From Filimonas sp. (GTDB lineage Bacteria; Bacteroidota; Bacteroidia; Chitinophagales; Chitinophagaceae): 64,000 nt of DNA. A program made the position numbers and the translations under genes. The notes under the pieces are model-generated. The model made no database searches, was not told where the DNA came from, and worked only from the letters and a program-made list of their open reading frames with translations. Where the stretch lies: positions 620,001 to 684,000 of the forward strand of contig JAFKHH010000012.1 in assembly GCA_017306865.1 (NCBI GenBank), written 5' to 3'. Of the stretch, positions 15,042 through 25,600 are shown piece after piece; positions within the stretch are counted from its first letter, which is position 1, and the number at the start of each line of letters is the position of its first letter.

Positions 15042-16667
15042 ATGAAATATCTTGCCATTGTCAGTGTGTGTTTATTGCTATTCTCCTGCAATAGCAAACA
15101 ATCCGCCGACCTAATCATTCATAATGGTGTTGTCTATACAGTTGACAGTGCATTTACTACTGCACAAGCTATTGCTGTAAAAGACGGAAAGATCATTGCT
15201 GTCGGCAAGAACGAAGAAATTCTCAATACTTACTCCGCTAAAGATGTAACCGATGCTAAAGGCAATGCAGTCTATCCCGGCTTTATAGATGCGCATGCGC
15301 ATTTTGTCGGATATGGCAATTCCTTATTCGCAGTTGACCTGTTTGGTTGTACGAGCAATGATGAGTTGATCAGCCGTGTACAACAGTTTGCCGCAGCGCA
15401 CCCTGATGAACAATGGATCTTAGGCAGAGGGTGGGATCAGAATAAGTTTCCAGGGAAAGTCTATCCTGATAATGAAAAGCTCAGCCAGCTTTTCCCGGAT
15501 AAGCCTGTGCTGTTGCAAAGGGTAGATGGGCACGCTGCTATTGCAAATGCAAAAGCATTGGCACTGGCAGGAGTGACACCTGGACAGCAATTAGTAGGTG
15601 GTGAGGTGGAAACAAAGAGCGGGAGGCTTACTGGTATATTAATAGATAATGCAGTAGACCTGGTAGGAAATATAATTCCCTCGCCATCGAAAGCAGATTA
15701 TGAAAAACGATTGCTCGCCGCACAAAAAAATTGCTTTGCCCAAGGCTTAACAACTATTACTGATTGCGGACTTAGCTATAAGGATGTTGAGCTGATAGAT
15801 ACATTGCAAAAAGAAGGAAAGCTCAATATGCGTTTGTACATTATGCTAAGTGATGATAAGAACAACTATGATCATTTTTTGCAGAAAGGTCCATATAAGA
15901 CAGACAGGCTATATGTGCATGGAATAAAAGTATATGCTGATGGTGCATTAGGTAGCCGTGGTGCTTGTTTGTTACAACCATATAGTGATAAACCAGGATG
16001 GAGAGGATTTTTGTTGAGCAGTAAAGAACATTTTGATTCTCTGGCGAAAGTATTGGTGCAAACAGATTTTCAAATGTGTACACATGCAATAGGAGATAGC
16101 GCTAACCGCGAAATGCTAACGATCTACAATAAATACCTGCAAGGGAAGAATGATAAACGCTGGCGCATAGAGCATGCACAAATTGTGAATCCTGCCGACT
16201 TTCAGCTATTTGGCAAAGCTTCTGTTGTGCCATCTGTACAACCAACACATGCTACAAGTGATATGTATTGGGCTGGAGACAGGCTAGGTGCAGAAAGACT
16301 GAAAGGCGGTTATGCGTATAAACAATTATTGCAGGAGAATGGATGGTTGCCATTAGGAACAGATTTTCCTGTCGAAGATATTAGCCCATTCAAAACATTC
16401 CTGGCAGCCGTATTTAGAAAAGATGCAAAAGGTTTTCCTGATGGTGGTTTTCAAATGGAAAATGCACTATCAAGGGAAGAAACGATACGGGGCATGACTA
16501 TCTGGGCTGCAAAAGCCGATTTTTTGGAAAAAGAAATAGGCAGTATCGAAAAAGGGAAAAAAGCCGACTTCATTATTCTTGATAAAGATCTTATGAAAGT
16601 AGGAGAAAAAGATGTGTTGAATACAAAAGTGATTGCAACATACTCAGGAGGGGTGAAAGTGCATTAA
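15042..16667 (+). CDS. Amidohydrolase-family lipoprotein (YtcJ-like)
   Basis: A 541-residue metal-dependent hydrolase of amidohydrolase superfamily 3. The N-terminus is a lipoprotein signal with the lipobox-like LLLFSCNSK. The metal-site HxH stands in GFIDAHAHFVGYG, with later TDCGLS, KVYADGALGSRGA, MCTHAIGDSANREML, EHAQIVNPAD, and LPLGTDFPVEDISPF with a metal Asp. The substrate cannot be told from sequence; relatives hydrolyse N-acyl or cyclic amides. The ATG at 15042 begins the signal peptide; a 17-residue extension to 14991 is W5 repeat. Confidence 0.9.
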   Translation: MKYLAIVSVCLLLFSCNSKQSADLIIHNGVVYTVDSAFTTAQAIAVKDGKIIAVGKNEEILNTYSAKDVTDAKGNAVYPGFIDAHAHFVGYGNSLFAVDLFGCTSNDELISRVQQFAAAHPDEQWILGRGWDQNKFPGKVYPDNEKLSQLFPDKPVLLQRVDGHAAIANAKALALAGVTPGQQLVGGEVETKSGRLTGILIDNAVDLVGNIIPSPSKADYEKRLLAAQKNCFAQGLTTITDCGLSYKDVELIDTLQKEGKLNMRLYIMLSDDKNNYDHFLQKGPYKTDRLYVHGIKVYADGALGSRGACLLQPYSDKPGWRGFLLSSKEHFDSLAKVLVQTDFQMCTHAIGDSANREMLTIYNKYLQGKNDKRWRIEHAQIVNPADFQLFGKASVVPSVQPTHATSDMYWAGDRLGAERLKGGYAYKQLLQENGWLPLGTDFPVEDISPFKTFLAAVFRKDAKGFPDGGFQMENALSREETIRGMTIWAAKADFLEKEIGSIEKGKKADFIILDKDLMKVGEKDVLNTKVIATYSGGVKVH

Positions 16668-16677
16668 TAATTGTCGC

Positions 16678-16735
16678 ATTGTTATATGGTTAAATTGTTG
16701 GAATAACACTAAAACAATTTAGCCATATAGCAATT
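16678..16735. repeat. W1 hairpin
   Basis: The arms at 16678-16699 and 16713-16735 pair with two mismatches, both C/T transitions (ATATGGTTAAATTG against CAATTTAGCCATAT). It lies between the amidohydrolase and the heme-uptake operon; no T-run follows. Confidence 0.85.
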
Positions 16736-16891
16736 CAAGAAACCACCTTGTAACAATCTGCTTCTTTTATCTGCGCTTTTCTGCTGCTTCCCCACTTTTT
16801 CCTTTCTCGTAAAACGAATTCCCAATCCGGCAAACAAAACATTCCGGTGTTGTAGATTTTTGCATTCTGAAAACCAATAATGCATTCTACA

Positions 16892-17818
16892 ATGAAAAGA
16901 CTACTATTTCTACTTTGTTTGCTTACAACTACGATTATTTCACAGGCACAATCAAAACAGGAGCAAGGCGCTATTAAAAGCCTTTGCGGATGCTATGATG
17001 TGAAATTTATGTACGCAGAAATATTCCCGTCTGATACCGCTTCCAAGTTTACTAAGCCTTATAAAACAGGTGGTTTGGAATGGGTTGTGGCGGATGAGGC
17101 TTCCGATAAAAAAATCGTTTTGCAACACCTGCTCGTTATCAGCGACTCTATGATCATTAAGCATTGGAGAGAAGACTGGGAATACGAGAAGAACGACTGG
17201 TGGGTATTCGCGCATGATGCAACATGGAAGCGCGTTACAGGAACTAAACCGGTAAAAGGTGAGTGGACACAGACTGTGTGGGAAGTAGATGATGCTCCAC
17301 GCTACCAAGGCACAAGCAAATGGATCACTAATAATAATCAGTACTATTGGGAAAACACAACCGATGCGCCGTTGCCGAGAAGGGAATACACCAAGCGTAA
17401 AGATTACAACGTGATGCAGCGTGGCAACAAGATCATCATTACTGATACTGGCTGGGTACATGAACAGGATAACAGCAAAATTGTACGTGTTGATGGCGCT
17501 GCTGATCGTGTAATTGCATTGGAAAAAGGCTACAACATTTACAAAAAAGTAGATGATTCCAAATGTAAGATGGCGCAGGCATGGTGGGAAAAGCACAAAG
17601 CATTCTGGGTAAATGTTCGCCAGACATGGAATGAATTGCTGAAAAACAAAACAGTCGTTCGCCTGATTCCAAAAGTAGATGACGAACTGTTGTATGAAAA
17701 ACTTGATCACCTGGAAGATGAAAAGCTGGACCAGACTGCACTGAAGGCAAAGACAAAAGAAATTTTGCAGAAATATATAGACCAAAACTATACAGCGCCT
17801 ACGGCTAAACGTAACTAA
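16892..17818 (+). CDS. Exported DUF6607-family protein of the heme-uptake operon
   Basis: 308 residues from this start, with a signal peptide (LLFLLCLLTTTIISQAQ) and the DUF6607 opening IKSLCGCYDVKFMYAEIF, then KTGGLEWVVADEASDKKIVLQHLLV. It is Trp-rich throughout and ends in a charged helix. The family is Bacteroidota-specific and found beside TonB receptors, but its biochemical role is not known. It is the first gene of an apparent operon with a heme-type TonB receptor and an HmuY-like lipoprotein. An ATG at 16880 gives four extra residues; 16892 is preferred because it starts the signal peptide. Confidence 0.8.
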   Translation: MKRLLFLLCLLTTTIISQAQSKQEQGAIKSLCGCYDVKFMYAEIFPSDTASKFTKPYKTGGLEWVVADEASDKKIVLQHLLVISDSMIIKHWREDWEYEKNDWWVFAHDATWKRVTGTKPVKGEWTQTVWEVDDAPRYQGTSKWITNNNQYYWENTTDAPLPRREYTKRKDYNVMQRGNKIIITDTGWVHEQDNSKIVRVDGAADRVIALEKGYNIYKKVDDSKCKMAQAWWEKHKAFWVNVRQTWNELLKNKTVVRLIPKVDDELLYEKLDHLEDEKLDQTALKAKTKEILQKYIDQNYTAPTAKRN

Positions 17819-17851
17819 ACAATCAACCTGATAAGACAATTATAAAAAACG

Positions 17852-17882
17852 GGCATACGATGCCTGCCGGGAATCGTATGCC
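17852..17882 (+). promoter_or_regulatory. Intra-operon hairpin before the TonB receptor gene
   Basis: GGCATACGAT at 17852-17861 pairs exactly with ATCGTATGCC at 17873-17882. No T-run follows. It lies in the 116-nt spacer between the DUF6607 gene and the receptor, 53 nt before the receptor ATG. It could be an RNA processing or attenuation structure (inference). Confidence 0.5.
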
Positions 17883-17934
17883 TTGTTCGTACCAGTTAAT
17901 CCATTCATACATGCCTAAACTCAAACTCATTGGT

Positions 17935-20055
17935 ATGCATAAAAAACTTTTCTTGTTTTTATTGCTTGCAGGTGCAGGTAAAATAAGCATCGCACAAACA
18001 ACAGACTCTGTTGCACACAATGAGCTGGATGAGGTAGTTGTATCAGCTACCAAAACAGAACAAAAGCTGGGCAATGTAGCTGTGCCGGTTACCGTTATTT
18101 CTAAAAAAACAATTCAGCAAAACGGCTCCCTTCGCTTAAATGATATCCTGGCAGAACAGGCAGGTTTGTTTATTACATCGGACTATTCCGGAACTGGCGT
18201 GCAAATGCAGGGCTTAAACCCGGATTATACACTTATACTCATAGACGGAGAACCTATTGTAGGAAGAAATAGCGGTGTATTGGATCTTTCCCGCATCAGT
18301 ATTACCAACATTAAACGTATTGAAATAGTAAAAGGCCCGTCTTCCAGCCTGTATGGCAGTGAGGCAATGGCTGGTATTATTAATATTATTACTGAAAAAC
18401 CGGCTGTTAAAACTGCAGCAGCATCCGTACGTTATGGCAGCTTTGGTACGGCAGATATAAATGCAAGTGCGGGTTTCACCAAAAACAAATTCAACCTGCT
18501 ACTGCAAGGTAATTACTATCGTACAGATGGTTATAAACTGAATAGCAGCTCTACGGCTAACACGCAAGACCCCTTTCACAATTATACATTGCAATTGAAA
18601 GCGGGGTATGCATTTACACCTAAAACGAAATGGACGTTAAGCACACGCTATTTCAACGAGACGCAAAATATAAAACCATATTCTACAAAAGATGCTTCCG
18701 GTAATACAGAAACGTATTCCAGCAATGCTTCTATCAGGGATATAAATGTCAACAATACATTTGAACATCGCTTTTCCGAAAAAGTAAAAACGAACCTGCG
18801 GATTTATTATACGAATTATAAAGCTGAGACTAATCAACTATACCTCTACAGTGATCCGTCTAAGAACACTACATTCTATGACTACTTCGAACAGAACTTT
18901 ACACGTTTCGAAGATCAGACAGATATAGCAGTAAGCCATAATTCTACCTTGACGGCAGGTGCTGGGTGGATACTGGATAATGTAAAATCTAATCGTTACG
19001 ACGAAAAAAATATTGTTACACGCAATAACAACATAGGCTACGCATTTACACAGTACGAATGGAAACCTTTCAAAAGCTGGTTGTTCATTGCCGGAGCGCG
19101 TTATGATTATAACCAACGTTATGAATCCCATCTGAGCCCTAAACTGGCAATACAAAAATCATTCGGGGATAAGTTGAAGATCAATGCGTCTATCGGCGGC
19201 GGCTTTAAAGCGCCTGATTTCAGGCAGCTATACCTGAGCTTTACAAATACGGCTCCGGGTACGGGGTATACTGTGTTGGGCAATAGTGAAGTACAGGCTG
19301 GTATGAAACAATTGCAACAGCAAGGTCAGATACAAAACATACTTATCGATCCTGCAACCATAAAAGAGCTGAAGCCTGAAACCTCCACGGGCATCAACAT
19401 CGGTGCAAATTACCTGGTGAGCAAAGCTGTTTCCGTTAATGTAAATTTCTTTAGAAACGATATTAATAACCTGATCAATACAGGAACGATTGCGCAGAAG
19501 ACAAACAACATGTTTGTGTATTCTTATTTCAACATCAACCGGGTATATACGCAAGGCGTAGAAGCTGAGGTTAAATATCAATTGTGTAAATCGCTGCAGT
19601 TGTCTGCCGGATACCAGTTGCTTTATACTGCCGACAAAGACGACCTGGATAAAATAGAAGCAGGTAAAGTCTTTGGCCGGGATGCCAACGGGCAAGTGTA
19701 CAAGGTTACAAAGAGCGATTATAAAGGACTCTTTAACCGTAGCCGCCACATGGCGAATGTGAAATTATATTATGAAGATCAGAAAGGTTGGTTTGCCAAT
19801 GCAAGAAGCATATTCAGAAATGCATGGGGCGTGTCTGACCTGGATGGTAATCTCTTGCTAAATCGGGGTGATCAGTTCTCCAACAATTTCTTTCAAACCA
19901 ACATCAGTGTGGGTAAACAATTCGTAAAAGGATTCCGGGCACAGGTGGGATGTGATAATCTCTTTAACTATAAAGACATCCGCTTTATGCCAAATATTCC
20001 GGGCCGTATTGTATATGCCACTATTAGTTATTCATTCACTCAAAATCAAAAATAA
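17935..20055 (+). CDS. TonB-dependent outer-membrane receptor, probable heme receptor (HmuR-like)
   Basis: The 706 residues begin with a signal peptide, followed by the TonB box region LDEVVVSATKTEQKLGN. A plug domain includes LRLNDILAEQAGLFI, MQGLNPDYTLILIDGEP and VKGPSSSLYGSEAMAGIINIIT. The 22-strand barrel ends in an aromatic-rich strand (GRIVYATISYSFTQNQK). A GFKAPDFRQLYLSF segment resembles the FRAP box of heme receptors. It is followed after 2 bp by an HmuY-like gene, the arrangement known from Porphyromonas hmuYR, here with the receptor first. The start at 17935 is used because the longer frame delays the signal peptide. Confidence 0.92.
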   Translation: MHKKLFLFLLLAGAGKISIAQTTDSVAHNELDEVVVSATKTEQKLGNVAVPVTVISKKTIQQNGSLRLNDILAEQAGLFITSDYSGTGVQMQGLNPDYTLILIDGEPIVGRNSGVLDLSRISITNIKRIEIVKGPSSSLYGSEAMAGIINIITEKPAVKTAAASVRYGSFGTADINASAGFTKNKFNLLLQGNYYRTDGYKLNSSSTANTQDPFHNYTLQLKAGYAFTPKTKWTLSTRYFNETQNIKPYSTKDASGNTETYSSNASIRDINVNNTFEHRFSEKVKTNLRIYYTNYKAETNQLYLYSDPSKNTTFYDYFEQNFTRFEDQTDIAVSHNSTLTAGAGWILDNVKSNRYDEKNIVTRNNNIGYAFTQYEWKPFKSWLFIAGARYDYNQRYESHLSPKLAIQKSFGDKLKINASIGGGFKAPDFRQLYLSFTNTAPGTGYTVLGNSEVQAGMKQLQQQGQIQNILIDPATIKELKPETSTGINIGANYLVSKAVSVNVNFFRNDINNLINTGTIAQKTNNMFVYSYFNINRVYTQGVEAEVKYQLCKSLQLSAGYQLLYTADKDDLDKIEAGKVFGRDANGQVYKVTKSDYKGLFNRSRHMANVKLYYEDQKGWFANARSIFRNAWGVSDLDGNLLLNRGDQFSNNFFQTNISVGKQFVKGFRAQVGCDNLFNYKDIRFMPNIPGRIVYATISYSFTQNQK

Positions 20056-20057
20056 GT

Positions 20058-20669
20058 ATGAAAAGAAGTTCTCAACTAGCAGCGTTCGTAGCTATGGCAG
20101 GTGTTGTACTGTTCGCAAGCTGCTCTAAAAGCAACGATAGCACACCGGCTGCTCCTGTAGAAGCAAAAGCTGTTGCTAATATCAACTCAAATAGTGCATC
20201 TACCAATGGCCATTTTGCTTTCTATTCACTAGAGAGAAATGAACCTGTTGCTTATACTGACTCTGCAACTACCAAATGGGATATCGCTTTCCGCTCAACT
20301 GTAATTATCATAAATGGCGGTACAAGCGGCCCTGGCAATGGTGGTGCATTTGTACAGAGAGGTACAACCTTTGCTGATTACAAAACGATCAGTGCAGATT
20401 CTACATTCAAGCTGGATGCTACCGGCGGTGTGTATGCAGTTACCACAGGTTCCGATAAAGGCTGGTATTCTTACAATCCCAACACACATATCATTTCTCC
20501 AATAGCAGGTAACTTGTTGATCGTAAGAACAGCAACTGGTAAGTATGCAAAAGTTGAAGTAACAAGCTACTACCAGGGTGCGCCGGCAGTACCTGATGCA
20601 AATACGGCAGTTTCCGGTTATTATAACTTCCGCTTCGGCTATCAGTCAAACGGTTCAAAACAATTTTAG
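20058..20669 (+). CDS. HmuY-like heme-binding lipoprotein
   Basis: 203 residues with a lipoprotein signal (VVLFASCSKSND). The HmuY-family body includes FAFYSLERNEPVAYTDSATT, TTKWDIAFRSTVIIINGGTS, GWYSYNPNTHIISPIAGNLL, and a C-terminal YYNFRFGYQSNG strand. HmuY proteins capture heme at the surface and pass it to the partner TonB receptor. The two-His heme pair of P. gingivalis HmuY cannot be assigned here by eye. It starts 2 bp after the receptor stop, so is translationally coupled. Confidence 0.9.
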   Translation: MKRSSQLAAFVAMAGVVLFASCSKSNDSTPAAPVEAKAVANINSNSASTNGHFAFYSLERNEPVAYTDSATTKWDIAFRSTVIIINGGTSGPGNGGAFVQRGTTFADYKTISADSTFKLDATGGVYAVTTGSDKGWYSYNPNTHIISPIAGNLLIVRTATGKYAKVEVTSYYQGAPAVPDANTAVSGYYNFRFGYQSNGSKQF

Positions 20670-20689
20670 TCTCTCCCCTTAATCAATAA

Positions 20690-20748
20690 TAGGTGCATAG
20701 GATATTGGTAAAGCTTCTGCCAACCGTTCCTATGTGCCTATGTTTTTT
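20690..20748 (+). terminator. Terminator of the heme-uptake operon
   Basis: TAGGTGCATAGGA at 20690-20702 pairs with TCCTATGTGCCTA at 20728-20740; an inner TTGG/CCAA pair adds a second stem. A T6 run (20743-20748) follows. It lies between convergent genes. Confidence 0.85.
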
Positions 20749-20753
20749 ATTTC

Positions 20754-22589
20754 TTATTCATTCGCACTAGCTATATCTGTAAGCGATTGCATAAACGAGA
20801 TAATACGCTTTATCTCGACTTTACTTAGATTTAGCCTGCCCTCCGGAAGGGTGTAATATTTTGTATGTATTCCCAACCCCTTTCCACCTCCATTATTATA
20901 AAACTCCATCACTTCATCCAGCGTTGCATAAACGCCATTGTGCATATATGGTGCAGTAAGTGCAACATTGCGGAGGCCAGGAATGCGAAAAGCATACTTG
21001 TGAACAGGAGATTTTGTAAAGTTATATCTGCCATAGTCCGGATCTATAGTTGCACTACGCTTATTCTTTGTTGCAGGCACGCCTATTATTTCAGATTCCA
21101 CTTCATTGTAGAATGGCGGCACTAATCCATTGAATAAAGGCGCAAAATGGCATGTGCCACATTTCGCCTTGCCCATAAAAAGATTAAAACCTTCTTTTTC
21201 TTCTGTAGTTACAGCGGTTTCATCTCCTCGCATAAACCTGTCGAAACGACTGTCTACAGATATTAGTGTTCGTTCATAATTAGAAATGGCATTGGCTATT
21301 GTAAAAGGAGATATGGGATTAGCTTCAGTTGCGTAAGCTTGCAGGAACAGGTGATTATACACACTGTCTTTCGTTAAACGTTCTATTATTTGTGAGATTG
21401 AACCATTCATTTCTGCGCTGCTATGTACAACGTCTAAAAACTGATCCTCCAATATCTCTTCTCTCATGTCATAAAAAAAACGTGTTTGAAAAAGTGCATT
21501 CCACAACGTTGGCGTATTGCGTATCGCGCTTTTGTCAATTGTTTTTGCACGAGCGCGCCCATCTGTGAAAGCCATAGATTCATTATGGCAGCTACTGCAG
21601 GATATTGTTTGGCTTTGAGATAAAACCGGGTCATTAAAAAGCATTTTGCCTAAAGCAACCCTATCCTCTGTTGGCATGTATCGCTCAGACGGAGAAAAGA
21701 AATCAACATCAAAGAAATTTTTGTCAAATAAAGTCAATGCATTGTCAGATACAGCATTGTCATTCTTTAAGTTAAAAAGACTTTCTTCCCGCATATGATA
21801 GCTTACCAGGGTGGAAAGAGGATTAATATATTCTTTAATAAAAACAATACGATTGAACGTATTGAAATCGTCGTTGTCTGAAAGATACTTTTTTGCATTG
21901 TTAATGATCTCCTGCAGTTGTTTGTTTTCTTTCCATGTATATGCGCTGATAGAATCAATTCCTGTAAGTGTAGCAATGCATTCTGCAATTGAATTCACTG
22001 CTACAGGGGAATCAAACCCTGCTATGTCTTTTGCACCTAATGAGAATATCGCATATCTCATTGCTTCATTAATGTATTTAACAGTAAAGGCATTTTCTAA
22101 AGCATAAGTCGAAGTCATTTTATCGATCTGTTGTTGCATGAAATTTATTTCCGCAATTATCTGTTGAGATGCAGAGGCATTTATTTTATGCTCAAAAATG
22201 ATTTCCTCTAAGAGCTGGAAGCCATGTGGTGGAATAAGCTTGTCGGGAGCGCCTTCTTCAATACGTACTTGTGAGGGGCCATTAATAAACTTGCTTTCGT
22301 AAGGGTTTAAATATTCAGAAAGAATGCTCCATTTTTTGTAATGAGTGCGCGCTTGTAAGAATAATTGCTTTAAGCGAAGCTGTGATTGTTGGCGTATTGT
22401 TGCCATCTGCAACTCCTTCAAGCATTGCTTTGTGCTATCTGACATACGCATATAGTAATGATACACTTTCGTGTTTATCAAATGCGTTTTCTTATTTCGC
22501 AAACAAAAAGAAAACAGCGCTAATGCTGATGTAATAAGGATTGTAGCCTTTATCTTTTTTCGATTGCTGTGTAGTGTTGATAAAATCAT
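20754..22589 (-). CDS. Di-heme cytochrome c peroxidase with long N-terminal helical domain
   Basis: 611 residues. The C-terminal half is a CcpA/MauG-type di-heme peroxidase. It has heme motifs CSSCH at 331-335 and CGTCH at 477-481, ALGKMLFNDPVLS before the first, and APYMHNGVYATLDEVMEFYN with a candidate Met ligand (549) near the end. The N-terminal part has a membrane anchor or signal (TILITSALALFSFCL). About 270 helical residues then follow that ordinary peroxidases of some 330 residues lack; I do not recognise that domain. Periplasmic peroxide reduction is the family role. It is divergent from the metallophosphoesterase gene, and its hemes come from the nearby pathway. Confidence 0.9.
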   Translation of the reverse strand: MILSTLHSNRKKIKATILITSALALFSFCLRNKKTHLINTKVYHYYMRMSDSTKQCLKELQMATIRQQSQLRLKQLFLQARTHYKKWSILSEYLNPYESKFINGPSQVRIEEGAPDKLIPPHGFQLLEEIIFEHKINASASQQIIAEINFMQQQIDKMTSTYALENAFTVKYINEAMRYAIFSLGAKDIAGFDSPVAVNSIAECIATLTGIDSISAYTWKENKQLQEIINNAKKYLSDNDDFNTFNRIVFIKEYINPLSTLVSYHMREESLFNLKNDNAVSDNALTLFDKNFFDVDFFSPSERYMPTEDRVALGKMLFNDPVLSQSQTISCSSCHNESMAFTDGRARAKTIDKSAIRNTPTLWNALFQTRFFYDMREEILEDQFLDVVHSSAEMNGSISQIIERLTKDSVYNHLFLQAYATEANPISPFTIANAISNYERTLISVDSRFDRFMRGDETAVTTEEKEGFNLFMGKAKCGTCHFAPLFNGLVPPFYNEVESEIIGVPATKNKRSATIDPDYGRYNFTKSPVHKYAFRIPGLRNVALTAPYMHNGVYATLDEVMEFYNNGGGKGLGIHTKYYTLPEGRLNLSKVEIKRIISFMQSLTDIASANE

Positions 22590-22634
22590 CGTAATATAAA
22601 CGGCGGGAAGTACAGATACATTGTGCGATTAATG

Positions 22635-22642
22635 TATGTTTG
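22635..22642 (+). promoter_or_regulatory. Candidate -7 box of the metallophosphoesterase gene
   Basis: TATGTTTG matches TAnnTTTG, 42 nt before the ATG; no clear -33 element at the expected distance. Confidence 0.45.
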
Positions 22643-22683
22643 ATTTTACGCTAACCAGTTTGTTAACCTAAAACGCATTTCGC

Positions 22684-25600
22684 ATGAAAAGAAAAATGCT
22701 ACACATCTGCTTGTTTTGTTTCTTTTTCCAATTGTATGTTTCATCTTCTTTAGCCCAGAATGTTGTATTGGAAAAGAAGTCAACCTGGAAGTATCTTGAT
22801 AATGGTTCCGATCAGGGTTCTCTATGGAAAGAAGTTTTATTTGACGATAACGGCTGGAAGAGCGGACTTGCTATATTAGGATATGGTGATACAAAAACGT
22901 ACGCAACTTACGTTAATTCAGGTTGCGGCGCAGTAGTGCCAACACCGGGTTGTAGTAAAAAGTTTATAACGACTTATTTTAGAAAAGAGCTTGTTGTAAC
23001 AAACGTAGCTCAGTATGATAACTTTGCTATAAATGTATTGCGGGATGATGGGGTGATTGTATATATAAATGGAGTAGAAGTGCTACGGAACAATATGCCG
23101 GCCGGCACAGTCTTGTACACGACAAAAGCATCAGCACTGGGAGATCAGTCTACATATGTTAAATATACTGTTCCCTTCTCTTTGTTTAAAGAAGGTAGTA
23201 ATGTTATTGCTGTAGAAATACACCAGCAATCAGAGTCCAGCTCAGATGTTTCTTTTGATATGGAAATAGTAGGCAACTTTCCTACTAATAAAACAATCAT
23301 AGCAAAAAAGGCAGACTGGAAATATTTAGATGACGGATCTAACCAGGGTACTTTATGGAAAGAAATTTTGTTTAATGATAACGGCTGGAAAAATGGCCCG
23401 GCTATACTGGGCTATGGCGATACCAAAACGTATACAACTTATGTAAATTCAGGATGTGGTACAGTAACACCAACACCGGGTTGCAGTAAAAAATTTATAA
23501 CGACCTATTTTCGAAAAACAATTGATATTGCTGATATAACTTCTTTTGAAAATTTTACATTTAACCTGCTACGGGATGATGGCGCAGTTGTGTATGTTAA
23601 TGGGGTAGAGGTATTCAGAAGTAACATGGCCGCCGGTACTGTATTGTACACTACAAAGGCATCCGCATTAGGAAATCAGGCAACCTACTACAAGTACGCA
23701 GTCCTGGCTTCTGCATTTAAGCAAGGAAGCAATAGTATAGCTGTAGAAATACACCAGGATTCAGAGTCCAGCTCTGATATTACTTTTGACCTGGAAGTGA
23801 TTGCTAACTATCCTGTGCGAACAAACCCGGTACTTAGCCGAGGCCCATATTTGAATATGGGAACACAGCAAGGCGTAACCGTTCGTTGGCGTACAGGTAA
23901 CGCAGCTAACTCCAAGGTAGAAATAGGAACTCAGTTTGGTTTCTATAACACGCTAACAGTTGAGGATGCAACGCTTACAAAAGAGCATATAATGAGTATT
24001 AAAGGACTTCAGGCTGATACTAAATATTGGTATAGAGTCAGCTCAGGAGGTGTGATCTTACAGGGGGGAGAGCAAAACTTTTTTACAACAGCTCCCGGAG
24101 CTTCTGTATCCCGGAAAATGACTTTTGCAGCTTTTGGTGACTGCGGAAGACAAAGCTCTACTAATCAAAACGCCTCTTATACGGCATACAGAAATTTCTT
24201 GCTTTCTAATAATATAGCTGCGCCAGATGCCTGGTTACTTATGGGAGATAATGCATACAACAGCGGCACGGATGGGGAATATACAAGCAACTTCTTTAAT
24301 ATTTACGGAGACCAGGTATTGAAAAATCACATCGTTTTTCCTGCACCAGGTAATCATGATTATGCAAACTCCAGCTCAAACAAGTCAAAGAGAACTGTGC
24401 CTTATTATCAAAATTTTAGTATGCCTCAGTCTGGTGAATGTGGTGGACTTGCGTCGGGTGATCCTGCCTTTTATTCCTGGAATTGGGGTAATGTTCATTT
24501 CGTTTCTTTAGATTCCTATGGAATGTCCGGAAGCTCAGCTTTGTTAAGTGATACTACAGTAGGAAAGTCGCCGCAAATGGATTGGCTGAGGGCTGACCTT
24601 GCGGCAAATACCAGGAAATGGGTGATTGCGTACTGGCATCATCCGCCTTATACAATGGGAAGCCATAATTCCGATACAGAGTCTGACCTGGTGGCTATAA
24701 GAGAAAAAACTATCTGTGTACTGGAGCGTCTCGGTGTAGATATGATTATTTGCGGGCACAGTCACGTATATGAGCGAACTAAACTGATAAACGGTCACTA
24801 CGGAAATGAGAAGACATACGTGCCTGCCACCTATGAGCTAAATGCCTCTACTGGCAAATATGACGGTAGTGTAAACTCTTGCCCTTATACTACCAATTCA
24901 GGAGCGCCGAATAAAGGTGTGGTATATGTAGTTGCAGGTTCTGCCGGTAGCGTGCTTGGTAGCCAGTCTTCTTTTCCGCATGAGGCTATGCGTGGCTTCT
25001 CTTATAAAGAAACAGGCTTTTTCTTTTTTGAAGTGGAAGGGAATAGGTTGAATGCAAAGTTTATTACTACAGACAATGCAGTGCGGGATCAGTTCACGAT
25101 CGTAAAAGACGTGAATAAAACCACCTCCATAAATACAACAGTAGGACAGCCCGTTCAGTTAAGCGCATCCTGGCCGGGAACATATATATGGTCAGATAAT
25201 AATAAAACGGCTTCCTCGATCATGTACACGCCTCAGACGGCAGGTGTAGTGACTGTTACGGTAAAAGATAAAGCAGCAAGTACATGTATGACGGATAACT
25301 TTATCATAAATGCTAAAGCGCCGATCGTACTTAAAAACATCACATCACTCACTAACCTGGACACTGTAATAACAGCATTGCCTGCAAATGCTAAGGCACA
25401 GACAACAAATACAGCGCTGAAAGAAGAGGTAAACGAAGAAACATTACCGCTGGCTGGAAAAAAGCAATTCCTGGATACAGTATCTGTTACGCGGCAACAA
25501 AAATTTGAAGTCATTATTCTGTCGCAAACATATAACCAGGCTGTATTTCAGGTAACTGCACCAATAGATGCGGATCTTTTAGTACAAGCTGTTGCTATAA

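Noticed and set aside
16952-17839. 295-residue minus-strand frame over the DUF6607 gene
   Set aside because: Antisense shadow of a gene with a signal peptide and family motifs; Cys/Phe-rich with no recognisable domain.
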